Assembly: GCF_017573505.1 (NCBI RefSeq)
Contig: NZ_JAGEOJ010000013.1
Location: 62,001-126,000, forward strand
Source: Actinomadura barringtoniae
Lineage (GTDB): Bacteria > Actinomycetota > Actinomycetes > Streptosporangiales > Streptosporangiaceae
Direction: 5' to 3'
Length of the DNA: 64,000 bases
In this document: one piece after another, positions 50,284-59,790 of the stretch
Layout: every line of letters begins with the position of its first letter
Position numbering within the stretch: position 1 is the first letter of the stretch
The notes under the pieces: generated by a model
What the model was told of the DNA's origin: nothing
The model's database searches: none
What the model saw: only the letters and a program-made list of their open reading frames with translations
Program-made: the position numbers and the translations under genes

Positions 50284-52190
50284 CAGACGTTCACCACCAG
50301 CAGCGCCGCCACAACGAGTGCCGCGCCAAAGAACATTGATAGGGCATAAGAACGGACGAAGCCGGTCTGGATCCGGCGCAGCCGGCCGGACGTACCGCCG
50401 ACGCCGGCCGCCAGGCCGTTCACCGCGCCGTCGACGCCGCGGTTGTCGAACCAGACCGCGAGCCGGGTCAGCCACTGGCCGGGCCGCATGAGCAGCGACT
50501 CGTTCAGCGCGTCGCCGTAGAGGTCCTTGCGGGCCGCGACGGTGACGAACGAACCCTTGGGAGCCTCACGCGGCACCTGCCGCGCCGCGTACTGCCGCCA
50601 CGCGATCGCGACACCGACGACCATCAGGGCGAGGGTGGCGAGACCCGGAGTGGTGATCCACTTGAAGTGGTGCTTCTCCCCTCCCACGACGGGGTCGAGG
50701 AAGTCGGAGAATCCGCCGAGGATCAGGAAGCCTCCGGCGAAGACGGATCCGACCGCCAGCAGCATCAGCGGAACGACCATGACCATGGGCGACTCGTGCG
50801 GGTGGACGTCCTCGTCCCAGCGCTTCTCGCCGAAGAACGTCATGAACATCACGCGCGACATGTAGTACGCCGTGATGCCCGCGCCGACCAGGGCACACGT
50901 GCCGAGGATCGCGCCGGAGGTGCCGCCCTTGTCGAACGCCGCCTCGATGATGGCGTCCTTGGTGAACCACCCGGACAGGAACGGGAATCCGATGATCGCC
51001 AGGTAGCCGAGCCCGAACGTGACGAACGTGAAGACCATGACCGCCCGCAGCGCCCCGTAGAAGCGCATGTTGACGTTGTCCTTCATGCCGTGCATGACCG
51101 AACCGGCGCCGAGGAAGAGGCCCGCCTTGAAGAAGCCGTGCGCGATGAGGTGCGCGATGGCGAACACGTAGCCCGGCTTGCCGAGACCGGCGGCCAGGTG
51201 CATGTAGCCGATCTGCGACATGGTCGAGCCGGCCAGCGCCTTCTTGATGTCGTCCTTGCCGCAACCGATGATCGCACCGGCGAGCAGCGTGGCCGCGCCG
51301 ACGATCGTGACGACCAGCTGCGCGGTGTCGGACATCTCGAAGATCGGCGCGGAGCGCACGATCAGGTAGACGCCCGCGGTCACCATCGTCGCCGCGTGGA
51401 TCAGGGCCGAGACCGGGGTCGGGCCCTCCATCGCGTCCAGGAGCCAGGACTGCAGCGGGAGCTGTGCCGACTTTCCGCAGGCGCCGAGCAGGAGCAGCAG
51501 GCCGATCGCGGTCGCGGTGCCCGTGCCGAGCTTGGAGGCCAGGCCCACGTGCTCGGCGCCGGTGCCCAGGATCTGGGTGAAGCCGACGCTGCCGAACGTG
51601 CCGAACATCAGGAAGATCGCGGCGAGGAGCCCGAAGTCACCGACCCGGTTCACCACGAACGCCTTCTTGGCTGCCGTCGCCGCGGTCGGCTTGTACTGCC
51701 AGAAGCCGATCAGCAGGTACGAGGCGAGACCGACGCCCTCCCAGCCGAGGAACATCGTCACGTAGTTGTCGCCGAGGACCAGCAGGAGCATCGCCGCGAC
51801 GAACAGGTTCAGGTAGGCGAAGAACCGGCGCCGCTCGGGGTCCTCGGCCATGTAGCCGATGGAGTAGATGTGGATCAGCGAGCCCACGCCGGTGATCAGG
51901 AGCACGAAGCTGATGGACAGCGGGTCCACCAGCAGCCCCATGTCGACCTTGAACGAGCCGACGCTGATGAAGTCCCACAGGTGCAGGGTCCGGCGCCGCT
52001 CCTCGGCGTCGTACCCGAGCATCTGGATGAACATGGCCGCGCCGACGACGAACGCGCCGAGCGACATGGTCACGCCGAGCAGATGACCGAACTTGTCGGT
52101 GCGCTTCCCGCCGAGCAGCAGGATCGCCGCACCCGCCAGTGGCAGGGCGATGAGTAGCCAGGCGACCGCCTGGATGCCTTCAGCCTTCAC
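50283..52190 (-). CDS. nuoL: NADH-quinone oxidoreductase subunit L
   Basis: 635 residues, the largest antiporter-like subunit with the lateral amphipathic helix at the C-terminus. Signatures: NYVTMFLGWEGVGLASYLLI, GACGKSAQLPLQSWLLDAME and STMSQIGYMHLAAGLGKPGY. The start is GTG at 52190. It is 9 nt downstream of nuoK. Confidence 0.97.
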   Translation of the reverse strand: MKAEGIQAVAWLLIALPLAGAAILLLGGKRTDKFGHLLGVTMSLGAFVVGAAMFIQMLGYDAEERRRTLHLWDFISVGSFKVDMGLLVDPLSISFVLLITGVGSLIHIYSIGYMAEDPERRRFFAYLNLFVAAMLLLVLGDNYVTMFLGWEGVGLASYLLIGFWQYKPTAATAAKKAFVVNRVGDFGLLAAIFLMFGTFGSVGFTQILGTGAEHVGLASKLGTGTATAIGLLLLLGACGKSAQLPLQSWLLDAMEGPTPVSALIHAATMVTAGVYLIVRSAPIFEMSDTAQLVVTIVGAATLLAGAIIGCGKDDIKKALAGSTMSQIGYMHLAAGLGKPGYVFAIAHLIAHGFFKAGLFLGAGSVMHGMKDNVNMRFYGALRAVMVFTFVTFGLGYLAIIGFPFLSGWFTKDAIIEAAFDKGGTSGAILGTCALVGAGITAYYMSRVMFMTFFGEKRWDEDVHPHESPMVMVVPLMLLAVGSVFAGGFLILGGFSDFLDPVVGGEKHHFKWITTPGLATLALMVVGVAIAWRQYAARQVPREAPKGSFVTVAARKDLYGDALNESLLMRPGQWLTRLAVWFDNRGVDGAVNGLAAGVGGTSGRLRRIQTGFVRSYALSMFFGAALVVAALLVVNV

Positions 52191-52199
52191 CAGCGCACC

Positions 52200-52499
52200 T
52201 CAGTACTTCAGCAGGTTCGCGTCGTCCACGGACGACGACCTGCGGGTTCGGAAGATCGTCATGATGATCGCGAGGCCCACGACGACCTCCGCGGCGGCGA
52301 CCACCATCACGAAGAACGCGATGATCTGGCCGTCGAGGTTGCCGTGCATGCGGGAGAACGAGACGAACGCCAGGTTGGTCGCGTTCAGCATGAGCTCGAC
52401 GCACATGAACACCACGATCGCGTTGCGGCGCACGAGCACGCCGACGGCGCCGATGGTGAACAGGATCGCCGAGAGCGCCAGGTAGTGCCCTGGACTCAT
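52200..52499 (-). CDS. nuoK: NADH-quinone oxidoreductase subunit K
   Basis: 99 residues, three transmembrane helices: YLALSAILFTIGAVGVLVRR, NAIVVFMCVELMLNATNLAF (conserved Glu) and AAAEVVVGLAIIMTIFRTRR (second Glu). It forms part of the proton path between the quinone site and the antiporter subunits. Overlaps nuoJ by 4 nt. Confidence 0.97.
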   Translation of the reverse strand: MSPGHYLALSAILFTIGAVGVLVRRNAIVVFMCVELMLNATNLAFVSFSRMHGNLDGQIIAFFVMVVAAAEVVVGLAIIMTIFRTRRSSSVDDANLLKY

Positions 52500-53404
52500 T
52501 TGCCTGCCTCCTTGACCTCACGCCGCCCGGCGCTCGCGTCCTTGGCCTCTTCTGCCACGGCCTTCACGGCCTCGACATCCGCTTCGAGCGCCTCGGTCTC
52601 GGTGCCGCCGTACAGGTCGGCGTGCCGGGAGGCGGTGTCGGTACGGGCCGCGATGACCGGGTTGACCGACAGCTCGGAGGGGGTGCCGTCCGGCAGCAGC
52701 GCGGGCATGTCGACCGCGTTGTGCCGGGCATAGGTGCCGGGACCGGGGAGCGGGCCGGGGTGCACGCCCGCGGCGCCCGCGAGGAACCGCCGTGTGGACA
52801 GGTCCTTCTGGGTCGGCTTCGGGGTGGTGCGCTCGCGATGCGCCAGCACCATCGCGCCCAGCGCCGCGGTGATCAGCAGCGCGCTGGTCGCCTCGAACGC
52901 GAACACGTACTTGCTGAACAGCAGCCGGGCGAGGCCCATGACGTTGCCCTCGGAGTTGGCCTGCTTCAGGCCCGCCGAGTTGCCGATCGTGGCGTTGCCG
53001 AGCCCGACGGCCAGGAGCACCAGGAAGCCGATGCCGGCGATCGCGGCCCAGAACCGCTGCCCGCGGATCGTCTCCACCAGGGAGTCGGTCGAGCTCACGC
53101 CGACGAGCATCAGCACGAACAGGAAGAGCATCAGCACCGCGCCGGTGTAGACGATCACCTGGACGAACGCCAGGAACGGCGCGCCCTCGATCGCGTACAG
53201 CGCGGCGAGGCAGAGCATCACGACCGCCAGCAGCAGCGCCGAGTGCACCGCCTTGCGCATGAAGATCATGCCGAGCCCGGCGAACGTCGACACGATCGCC
53301 AGCAGCCAGAAGAAGAACGGCTCCCCCGACTGCTTGTCGGCGACCTGCGCGAGCACGTGCGCGTGGTCGGCGGTCAGGCCGGCGGCCATATGTGCGGCGG
53401 TCAC
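52496..53404 (-). CDS. nuoJ: NADH-quinone oxidoreductase subunit J
   Basis: 302 residues; the membrane domain (~1-205) has FWLLAIVSTFAGLGMIFMRK, FVQVIVYTGAVLMLFLFVLM and VFAFEATSALLITAALGAMV. The C-terminal ~100 residues are a hydrophilic, Ala/Glu-rich extension absent from E. coli NuoJ but common in actinobacteria. The start is GTG at 53404 overlapping the nuoI stop. Confidence 0.96.
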   Translation of the reverse strand: MTAAHMAAGLTADHAHVLAQVADKQSGEPFFFWLLAIVSTFAGLGMIFMRKAVHSALLLAVVMLCLAALYAIEGAPFLAFVQVIVYTGAVLMLFLFVLMLVGVSSTDSLVETIRGQRFWAAIAGIGFLVLLAVGLGNATIGNSAGLKQANSEGNVMGLARLLFSKYVFAFEATSALLITAALGAMVLAHRERTTPKPTQKDLSTRRFLAGAAGVHPGPLPGPGTYARHNAVDMPALLPDGTPSELSVNPVIAARTDTASRHADLYGGTETEALEADVEAVKAVAEEAKDASAGRREVKEAGK

Positions 53405-53931
53405 TTCTTCTCACCCTCTTCGGGCTGCAGACCGAGGCGGTAGTAGTCCTCCTCGGTCTCGCCGAGCCGCATCGCGTGCGGTGGCTGCTCCATGCCCTCG
53501 CGGAGCGGGGCGAGCAGCATCTCCTTGGTGTAGATCAGGCTTTCCCGGCTGTCGTCGGCGAGCTCGTACTCGTTGGTCATCGTGAGCGCCCGGGTGGGGC
53601 ACGCCTCGATGCAGAGCCCGCAGAGGATGCAGCGCAGGTAGTTGATCTGGTACGTCCGGCCGTAGCGCTCGCCCGGGGAGTACCGCTCGTCCTCGTGGTT
53701 GTCGGCGCCCTCGACGAAGATGGCGTCGGCGGGACAGGCCCAGGCGCACAGCTCGCAGCCGACGCACTTCTCCAGCCCGTCCGGCCACCGGTTGAGCTGG
53801 TGCCGGCCGTGGAAGCGTGGCGCGGTCGGCTTCTTCACCTCGGGGTACTGGACGGTCTCGCTCTTCATGACCATCTGATGGAACGAGACCCCGAACCCCT
53901 TGACCGGGTTGAGCCAGTCACTGAATCCCAC
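53401..53931 (-). CDS. nuoI: NADH-quinone oxidoreductase subunit I
   Basis: 176 residues, 8Fe ferredoxin-like subunit. Two CxxCxxCxxxCP clusters (KCVGCELCAWACPADAIF and RCILCGLCIEACPTRALT) bind clusters N6a/b. GTG at 53931 has a near-perfect ribosome-binding site (GGAGG, 7-nt spacing) and overlaps nuoH by 14 nt; the longer frame upstream is rejected. Confidence 0.97.
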   Translation of the reverse strand: MGFSDWLNPVKGFGVSFHQMVMKSETVQYPEVKKPTAPRFHGRHQLNRWPDGLEKCVGCELCAWACPADAIFVEGADNHEDERYSPGERYGRTYQINYLRCILCGLCIEACPTRALTMTNEYELADDSRESLIYTKEMLLAPLREGMEQPPHAMRLGETEEDYYRLGLQPEEGEKK

Positions 53932-55258
53932 TGCCGACCTCCTTTCGGGTGGTCGTCTGCCGACCGTGGTAGTGGGGCGCGTCCATCGGCGGCACCGGGA
54001 ACCCGCCCGCCGCGGCGTCCGGCGCGGCCTCGCCCGCACCCAGGTCCGGAACGATCTGCTTCTCCTTGTCGCCGCCGCGCATCAGCTCCCAGACCAGCGT
54101 GATCGCGAACAGCACGGCGATCACGATGATGGAGTAGACGGTCAGCTGCGTGGTGTCGTAGCCCTCGTTCCGCATGGCGCGGATCGCGGCGACCAGGATG
54201 ATCCAGCCGAGCGAGAAGGGCATGAGCACCTTCCAGCCGAGCTTCATGAGCTGGTCGTAGCGGACCCGCGGCAGCGTGCCGCGCAGCCAGATGAAGAAGA
54301 AGATGAACAGCACGAGCTTGATGACGAACCAGAGGATCGGCCACCAGCCCTCGTTCGCGCCCGCCCACACCGTGGAGATCGGTGCCGGTGCGCGCCAGCC
54401 GCCCAGGAAGAGCGTGGTGCACAGCGCCGACAGCGTCGCCAGGTTGATGTACTCGGCGAGGAAGAACATCGCGAACTTCAGCGAGGAGTACTCGGTGTGG
54501 AAGCCGCCGACCAGCTCGCCCTCGCCCTCGGGGAGGTCGAACGGGATGCGGTTGGACTCGCCCATCATCGTGATCACGTAGACCACGAACGACGGGAAGA
54601 GCAGCACCACGTACCAGATGTGGCTCTGCTGCTCCACGATCCGGCTGGTCGACATCGAGCCGGAGAACAGGAAGACCGCCACGAACGACAGGCCCATCGC
54701 GATCTCGTACGAGATGACCTGCGCCGAGGAGCGCAGCCCGCCGAGCAGCGAGTAGGGCGACATCGACGACCAGCCCGCCAGCACGATCCCGTAGACGCCC
54801 ATCGAGGACATCGCCAGCACCAGCAGGACCGCGACCGGGAGGTCGGTGCCCTGCAGCGCCGTCTGGTGGCCGAAGATCGAGACCGTCGGGCCGAACGGGA
54901 TGATGATGAACGAGATGAACGCCGGCACCGCCGACAGCACCGGCGCCAGGATGAAGACGAACTTGTCGACCTGGCGGGGGACGATGTCCTCCTTCAGCGC
55001 CAGCTTGACGCCGTCCGCCAGGCCCTGCAGCAGCCCGAACGGGCCGCAGCGGTTAGGGCCGACGCGCAGCTGCATCCGCCCGATGATCCGGCGCTCGAAC
55101 CACATGGACATCAGCACGGTCACGACGAGGAAGACGAAGATCGCCAGCACCTTGCCGCCGATCAGCCACCACGGGTCGTCGCCGAAGCCCTTCATCGTGG
55201 GGTCGCTCGTCGCCGCGTCGGCGAGGACCGCCCCGGCGGGGACGCTCTGCAGCATCAT
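53918..55258 (-). CDS. nuoH: NADH-quinone oxidoreductase subunit H
   Basis: 446 residues, eight-helix quinone-site subunit. MQLRVGPNRCGPFGLLQGLA (after RRIIGR) and FDLPEGEGELVGGFHTEYSS are signatures of the quinone cavity. The N-terminus (to ~35) and the C-terminal ~60-residue hydrophilic tail are longer than in E. coli. ATG at 55258 overlaps the nuoG stop. Confidence 0.97.
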   Translation of the reverse strand: MMLQSVPAGAVLADAATSDPTMKGFGDDPWWLIGGKVLAIFVFLVVTVLMSMWFERRIIGRMQLRVGPNRCGPFGLLQGLADGVKLALKEDIVPRQVDKFVFILAPVLSAVPAFISFIIIPFGPTVSIFGHQTALQGTDLPVAVLLVLAMSSMGVYGIVLAGWSSMSPYSLLGGLRSSAQVISYEIAMGLSFVAVFLFSGSMSTSRIVEQQSHIWYVVLLFPSFVVYVITMMGESNRIPFDLPEGEGELVGGFHTEYSSLKFAMFFLAEYINLATLSALCTTLFLGGWRAPAPISTVWAGANEGWWPILWFVIKLVLFIFFFIWLRGTLPRVRYDQLMKLGWKVLMPFSLGWIILVAAIRAMRNEGYDTTQLTVYSIIVIAVLFAITLVWELMRGGDKEKQIVPDLGAGEAAPDAAAGGFPVPPMDAPHYHGRQTTTRKEVGSGIQ

Positions 55259-57711
55259 CGGGAACCTCCAGTGGCTCCGGCTCCGGTTCCGCCGCGGGCC
55301 ACGGTGCCGACCCCGGTGGAGATCTTGACGACGCCGCCGGCCCCGACGCCGAGGTCACGGTAGAGCGCGCAGCCGGCCGAGTTGGTCGGCAGCCACACGA
55401 CCCGGTCCGGCAGGTCCGGGGTGATCTCGAGCGGCAGCGTCACCTCGCCGCGTCCCGCGGTCACCGTGACCACGCCGTCCGCGCCGATCTCGGTGGCGGT
55501 CGCCGGGGACAGCCGCGCCACCGCGGGCTTGGCCGTTCCGGCGAGGTAGGGCTCGCCGTCCTGCATGCGGCCCCGGTCCAGCAGCATCCGCCAGGTCGCC
55601 AGCAGCGCCTCGCCGTGCCCCGGCTCGGGCCGCACGCCCTGCGAGACGTTCGGCGCGTCGGGCCGCTCGCCCCGGTGGCCGCCGAGCTCGGTCAGCTCGC
55701 GGCGGGCCGCCTCCGGCCCCGGCAGTCCGAGGTGGACGTCCATCTCACCGGCGAGCATGTCCAGCACCCGCAGGTCCGACATACGGCCCGAGCTCTTCAG
55801 CACCACTTCGAAGGGACGGCCGCGGCCCTCCCAGTCGACGAACGTGCCGGCCTTCTCGGCGACCGCGGCGACCGGCAGCACCACGTCGGCGCGATCGGTG
55901 ACCGCGCTGACCCGCTGCTCCAGGCTGACCACGAACCGGGTCGACTCGATGGCCTTCAGCGCGGCCTGCGGGTCGGGCAGGTCGTAGGGGTCGAAGCCGC
56001 CGATCAGCAGCGCGTCCCGTTCGCCCGCCGCGGCCGCGGCCAGGATCCCGTCGGTGTCGCGGCCCGGCGTCGAGGGCAGCTCGGCCACCGACCAGGTGCG
56101 GGCCACCTCGGCGCGCGCCTCGGGGTCGGTCACCGGGCGGCCGATCGGCAGCAGCCCGGGCAGCGCCCCGGCCTCGATCGCGCCGCGTTCACCGGCCCGG
56201 CGCGGCACCCAGGCGAGCCGGGCGCCGGTGATCTGGGCGAGCCGCACGACGCTGGACAGCGCGCCGGGGCTGGTCGCCAGCCGCTCGCCGACCAGGATGA
56301 CCGACGCGGCCGGCAGCCGGGTGTCGCTCGCCAGGTCGCCGAGGACCTCGGCCTCCGAGCCCGGCAGCGCCGGGATCAGCTCGCCGCCGACCTTGGCCAG
56401 GCCGCGGGTGGCGAACGGCGCCACCGCGAAGACCTTGAGGCCCTTCTTGCGGAACGCCTTGCGGAGCCGCAGGAAGACGATCGGTGACTCCTCCTCCGGC
56501 TCGAAGCCGGCCAGCAGGACCGCCGGGGCGTTCTCCAGCTCGTCGTAGGTGACGTCGATGTGCCTGCCCGCGACCGCGGAGGCCAGGAAGTCGGCCTCCT
56601 CGGCGGTGTGCGGCCGGGCACGGAAGTCGACGTCGTTGGTGCCGAGCGCGACCCGTGCGAACTTGGCGTAGGCGTAGGCGTCCTCGAGCGTGACGCGCCC
56701 GCCGGTCAGCACGCCCGCCTTGCCGCGGGCGGCGGCCAGGCCGCGGGCCGCGACGGTGAGCGCCTCGGGCCAGGACGCCGGCTCCAGCACGCCGTCCTCG
56801 TTGCGGATCAGCGGGTGGGTGAGGCGGTCGGGCTGGGTGGCGTAGGTGAACGCCCACCGGCCCTTGTCGCAGTTCCACTCCTCGTTCACCTGCGGGTCGT
56901 CACCGGCGAGCCGCCGGGTGACCTTGCCGCGCCGGAAGTCGGTGCGCATCGCGCAGCCGGAGGCGCAGTGCTCGCAGGTGCTCGGCGCCGACACCAGGTC
57001 GAACGGCCGGGACCTGAACCGGTAGGCCGCGCCGGTGAGCGCGCCGACCGGGCAGATCTGCACCGTGTTGCCGGAGAAGTAGGACTGGAACGGCTTGCCG
57101 TCGGCGGCGCCGACCTGTTCCTTGGCGCCGCGCTCGAACAGGTCGATGAACGCGTCGCCCGCGATCTGGTCGGAGAAGCGCGTGCACCGGGCGCACTGGA
57201 TGCAGCGCTCCCGGTCCAGCAGCACCTCGGTCGACAGCGGGATCGGCTTCGGGAAGGTCCGCTTGGCCTCGACGAACCGCGTCTCGCCACGCCCGTTCGA
57301 CATCGCCTGGTTCTGCAGGGGGCACTCGCCGCCCTTGTCGCAGATCGGGCAGTCGAGCGGGTGGTTGATGAGCAGCATCTCCATCACGCCGTGCTGCGCC
57401 TTGTCGGCCACCGGCGAGGTGAGCTGGGTCTTGATGACCATGCCCGGCATCACGGTGGTGGTGCAGGACGCCTGCGGCTTCGGCATCCCGCGCCCGTTGC
57501 CCGCGTCGGGGATCTCCACCAGGCACTGGCGGCAGGCCCCGACCGGGTCGAGCAGCGGGTGGTCGCAGAAGCGCGGGATCTGGATGCCGAGCAGTTCGGC
57601 GGCCCGGATGATCAGGGTGCCCTTGGGCACCTCGATCTCGAAGCCGTCGATGGTGACGGCCACCATCTCCTCGGCCTTCTGGACCGCGGCGTCGCCCTTG
57701 GTCACGGTCAC
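55255..57711 (-). CDS. nuoG: NADH-quinone oxidoreductase subunit G
   Basis: 818 residues. The N-terminal 2Fe-2S domain has RFCDHPLLDPVGACRQCLVE; the His-Cys cluster region has NHPLDCPICDKGGECPLQNQ; the 4Fe clusters use RCIQCARCTRFSDQ and CEHCASGCAMRTDFR. A molybdopterin oxidoreductase-like domain follows (to ~800). It carries most of the iron-sulfur chain of the peripheral arm. GTG at 57711 overlaps the nuoF stop (GTGA). Confidence 0.97.
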   Translation of the reverse strand: MTVTKGDAAVQKAEEMVAVTIDGFEIEVPKGTLIIRAAELLGIQIPRFCDHPLLDPVGACRQCLVEIPDAGNGRGMPKPQASCTTTVMPGMVIKTQLTSPVADKAQHGVMEMLLINHPLDCPICDKGGECPLQNQAMSNGRGETRFVEAKRTFPKPIPLSTEVLLDRERCIQCARCTRFSDQIAGDAFIDLFERGAKEQVGAADGKPFQSYFSGNTVQICPVGALTGAAYRFRSRPFDLVSAPSTCEHCASGCAMRTDFRRGKVTRRLAGDDPQVNEEWNCDKGRWAFTYATQPDRLTHPLIRNEDGVLEPASWPEALTVAARGLAAARGKAGVLTGGRVTLEDAYAYAKFARVALGTNDVDFRARPHTAEEADFLASAVAGRHIDVTYDELENAPAVLLAGFEPEEESPIVFLRLRKAFRKKGLKVFAVAPFATRGLAKVGGELIPALPGSEAEVLGDLASDTRLPAASVILVGERLATSPGALSSVVRLAQITGARLAWVPRRAGERGAIEAGALPGLLPIGRPVTDPEARAEVARTWSVAELPSTPGRDTDGILAAAAAGERDALLIGGFDPYDLPDPQAALKAIESTRFVVSLEQRVSAVTDRADVVLPVAAVAEKAGTFVDWEGRGRPFEVVLKSSGRMSDLRVLDMLAGEMDVHLGLPGPEAARRELTELGGHRGERPDAPNVSQGVRPEPGHGEALLATWRMLLDRGRMQDGEPYLAGTAKPAVARLSPATATEIGADGVVTVTAGRGEVTLPLEITPDLPDRVVWLPTNSAGCALYRDLGVGAGGVVKISTGVGTVARGGTGAGATGGSR

Positions 57712-59009
57712 TTGCTCACACCTCCCCAGAGGGTGGACTTGGCCGGGTCGAACGGGCAGCCGCCCTGCTCGAAGTGCTTCAGGTACTCGTCGCGGAAGAG
57801 CTTGATGGAGGAGACCACCGGGCTCGTCGCGCCGTCGCCGAGCGCGCAGAACGAGCGGCCGAGGATGTTGTCGGAGAGGTCCAGGAGCGTCTCCAGGTCC
57901 TCTTCCTTGCCATCGCCGGCCTCGAGGCGCTTCAGCATCTGCTTGTACCAGTAGGTGCCTTCGCGGCAGGGGGTGCACTTGCCGCAGGACTCGTGCGCGT
58001 AGAACTCCGACCAGCGCAGCACGGCCCGCACGACGCAGGTCGTCTCGTCGAAGATCTGCAGCGCCCTGGTGCCGAGCATGGACCCGGCCGCCCCCACGGA
58101 CTCGAAGTCCAACGGAACGTCCAGGTGCTGATCGGTGAAGATCGGGGTCGAGGACCCGCCGGGCGTCCAGAACTTCAGCTGATGACCCTCACGGACCCCG
58201 CCGGCCATGTCGAGGAGCTCGCGCAGCGTGATGCCGAGCGGCGCCTCGTACTGCCCCGGCCGGGTCACGTGGCCCGACAGCGAGAAGATCCCGAAGCCCT
58301 GCGACTTCTCGGTCCCCATCGAGGCGAACCAGTCCGCGCCGTTCTCCACGATCGAGGGAACGGACGCGATGGACTCGACGTTGTTGATGACAGTGGGGCC
58401 GCCGTAGAGTCCCGCGACCGCCGGGAAGGGGGGCTTCAGCCTGGGCTGACCGCGGAATCCCTCCAGGGAGTCGAGCAGGGCCGTCTCCTCGCCGCAGATG
58501 TACGCCCCGGCGCCGGTGTGCACCACCACGTCCAGGTCGTAGCCGGAGCCGAGGATGTCCTTGCCGATGTAGCCCTTCTCGTACGCCTCCGCGACCGCGG
58601 CCTGCAGGCGGCGGATGACGTGGAGCACTTCACCGCGCACGTAGATGAACGCCTGGCTGGAGCGGATCGCGTAGGAGCTGATGATCACGCCCTCCACGAG
58701 GACGTGCGGGTTGGCCATCATCAGCGGGATGTCCTTGCACGTGCCCGGCTCGGACTCGTCCGCGTTGACGACCAGGTAACGCGGGTTGGGGCTGGTCGGC
58801 GGCAGGAAGCCCCACTTCATGCCGGTGGGGAAGCCCGCGCCGCCGCGGCCGCGCAGACCCGAGTCCTTGACGGCCTGCACGATCGCGTCCGGCTCCATGC
58901 CGAACGCGGTGCGCAGTGCCTTGTACCCGCCTTCGCGCTCGTACCCCTCAAGGGTGAACGAGTCGGCCTGGTCCCAGTTCTTGGTGAGAACGGGAGTCAG
59001 CGTTGTCAC
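57708..59009 (-). CDS. nuoF: NADH-quinone oxidoreductase subunit F
   Basis: 433 residues, the NADH/FMN subunit. GLRGRGGAGFPTGMKWGF binds the nucleotide and FMN, GAGAYICGEETALLDSLEG follows, and ESCGKCTPCREG with a later Cys (RSFCALGDGA) binds cluster N3. GTG at 59009 overlaps the nuoE stop by 4 nt. Confidence 0.97.
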   Translation of the reverse strand: MTTLTPVLTKNWDQADSFTLEGYEREGGYKALRTAFGMEPDAIVQAVKDSGLRGRGGAGFPTGMKWGFLPPTSPNPRYLVVNADESEPGTCKDIPLMMANPHVLVEGVIISSYAIRSSQAFIYVRGEVLHVIRRLQAAVAEAYEKGYIGKDILGSGYDLDVVVHTGAGAYICGEETALLDSLEGFRGQPRLKPPFPAVAGLYGGPTVINNVESIASVPSIVENGADWFASMGTEKSQGFGIFSLSGHVTRPGQYEAPLGITLRELLDMAGGVREGHQLKFWTPGGSSTPIFTDQHLDVPLDFESVGAAGSMLGTRALQIFDETTCVVRAVLRWSEFYAHESCGKCTPCREGTYWYKQMLKRLEAGDGKEEDLETLLDLSDNILGRSFCALGDGATSPVVSSIKLFRDEYLKHFEQGGCPFDPAKSTLWGGVSK

Positions 59010-59788
59010 TTGTTCTCACCCTCCTGGCTGCCTGGCTTCACCGTTCCGCCGATGGGCTTGCCCGGCTCGTTCGGCGGCGGATCGGAGATCTCGCTCGGCT
59101 TCACCGGCTCGTCCGGCTGGGGACGGTCCACGTCGGTGCGCGGCGCGGTCCAGCCGCGCTCCTTGGCCAGCGCCAGGCCGACCAGCGACTCGGCGCCGGC
59201 CTGCAGGCCCTCGCCCGCCTTGCCGTCGGGGAATCCGGCCAGCACGCGGGAGGCCTCCTTCCAGGTGCACAGGCTCTTCGGCCCGCGAGAAGGAAGCACT
59301 TCCTTACCCGTGCGCAGGTCGTCGACCAGGTCCTTGGCCTTCTCGGGAGTCATGTTGTCGAAGAACTCCCAGTTGACCGTCATCACCGGCGCGAAGTCGC
59401 AGGCGGCGTTGCACTCGATCCGTTCGATCGACACCCTGCCGTCCGGGGTGGCCTCGTCGTGGCCGACTCCCAGATGATCGCTGACCTCTGACCAGATCTG
59501 GTCGCCGCCCATCACCGCGCACAGCGTGTTGATGCAGACGCCCACGTGGTAGTCGCCGACCGGGTTCCGCTTGTACTGCGTGTAGAACGTGCTGACGCCC
59601 GTCACCTGGGCAGGAGTGATGTCGAGCTGCTCGGCGCAGAACTCGATGCCGTCCTGCGTGATGTGCCCGTCCACCGACTGCACCAGGTGGAGCAGGGGCA
59701 GCAGCGCGGAGCGGGTCTTCGGGTAGCGCGCGATGATCTCCTTCGCGTCCCGCTCCAGCTGCGCACGCGTTTCGGGTTCGTATGCCAT
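59006..59788 (-). CDS. nuoE: NADH-quinone oxidoreductase subunit E
   Basis: 260 residues. The thioredoxin-like 2Fe-2S domain (to ~180) has GVCINTLCAVMGG and IECNAACDFAPVM, supplying the four Cys of cluster N1a. The C-terminal ~75 residues are a Pro/Glu/Lys-rich extension beyond the E. coli length, typical of actinobacteria. ATG at 59788 is 2 nt past the nuoD stop. Confidence 0.96.
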   Translation of the reverse strand: MAYEPETRAQLERDAKEIIARYPKTRSALLPLLHLVQSVDGHITQDGIEFCAEQLDITPAQVTGVSTFYTQYKRNPVGDYHVGVCINTLCAVMGGDQIWSEVSDHLGVGHDEATPDGRVSIERIECNAACDFAPVMTVNWEFFDNMTPEKAKDLVDDLRTGKEVLPSRGPKSLCTWKEASRVLAGFPDGKAGEGLQAGAESLVGLALAKERGWTAPRTDVDRPQPDEPVKPSEISDPPPNEPGKPIGGTVKPGSQEGENK

Positions 59789-59790
59789 GT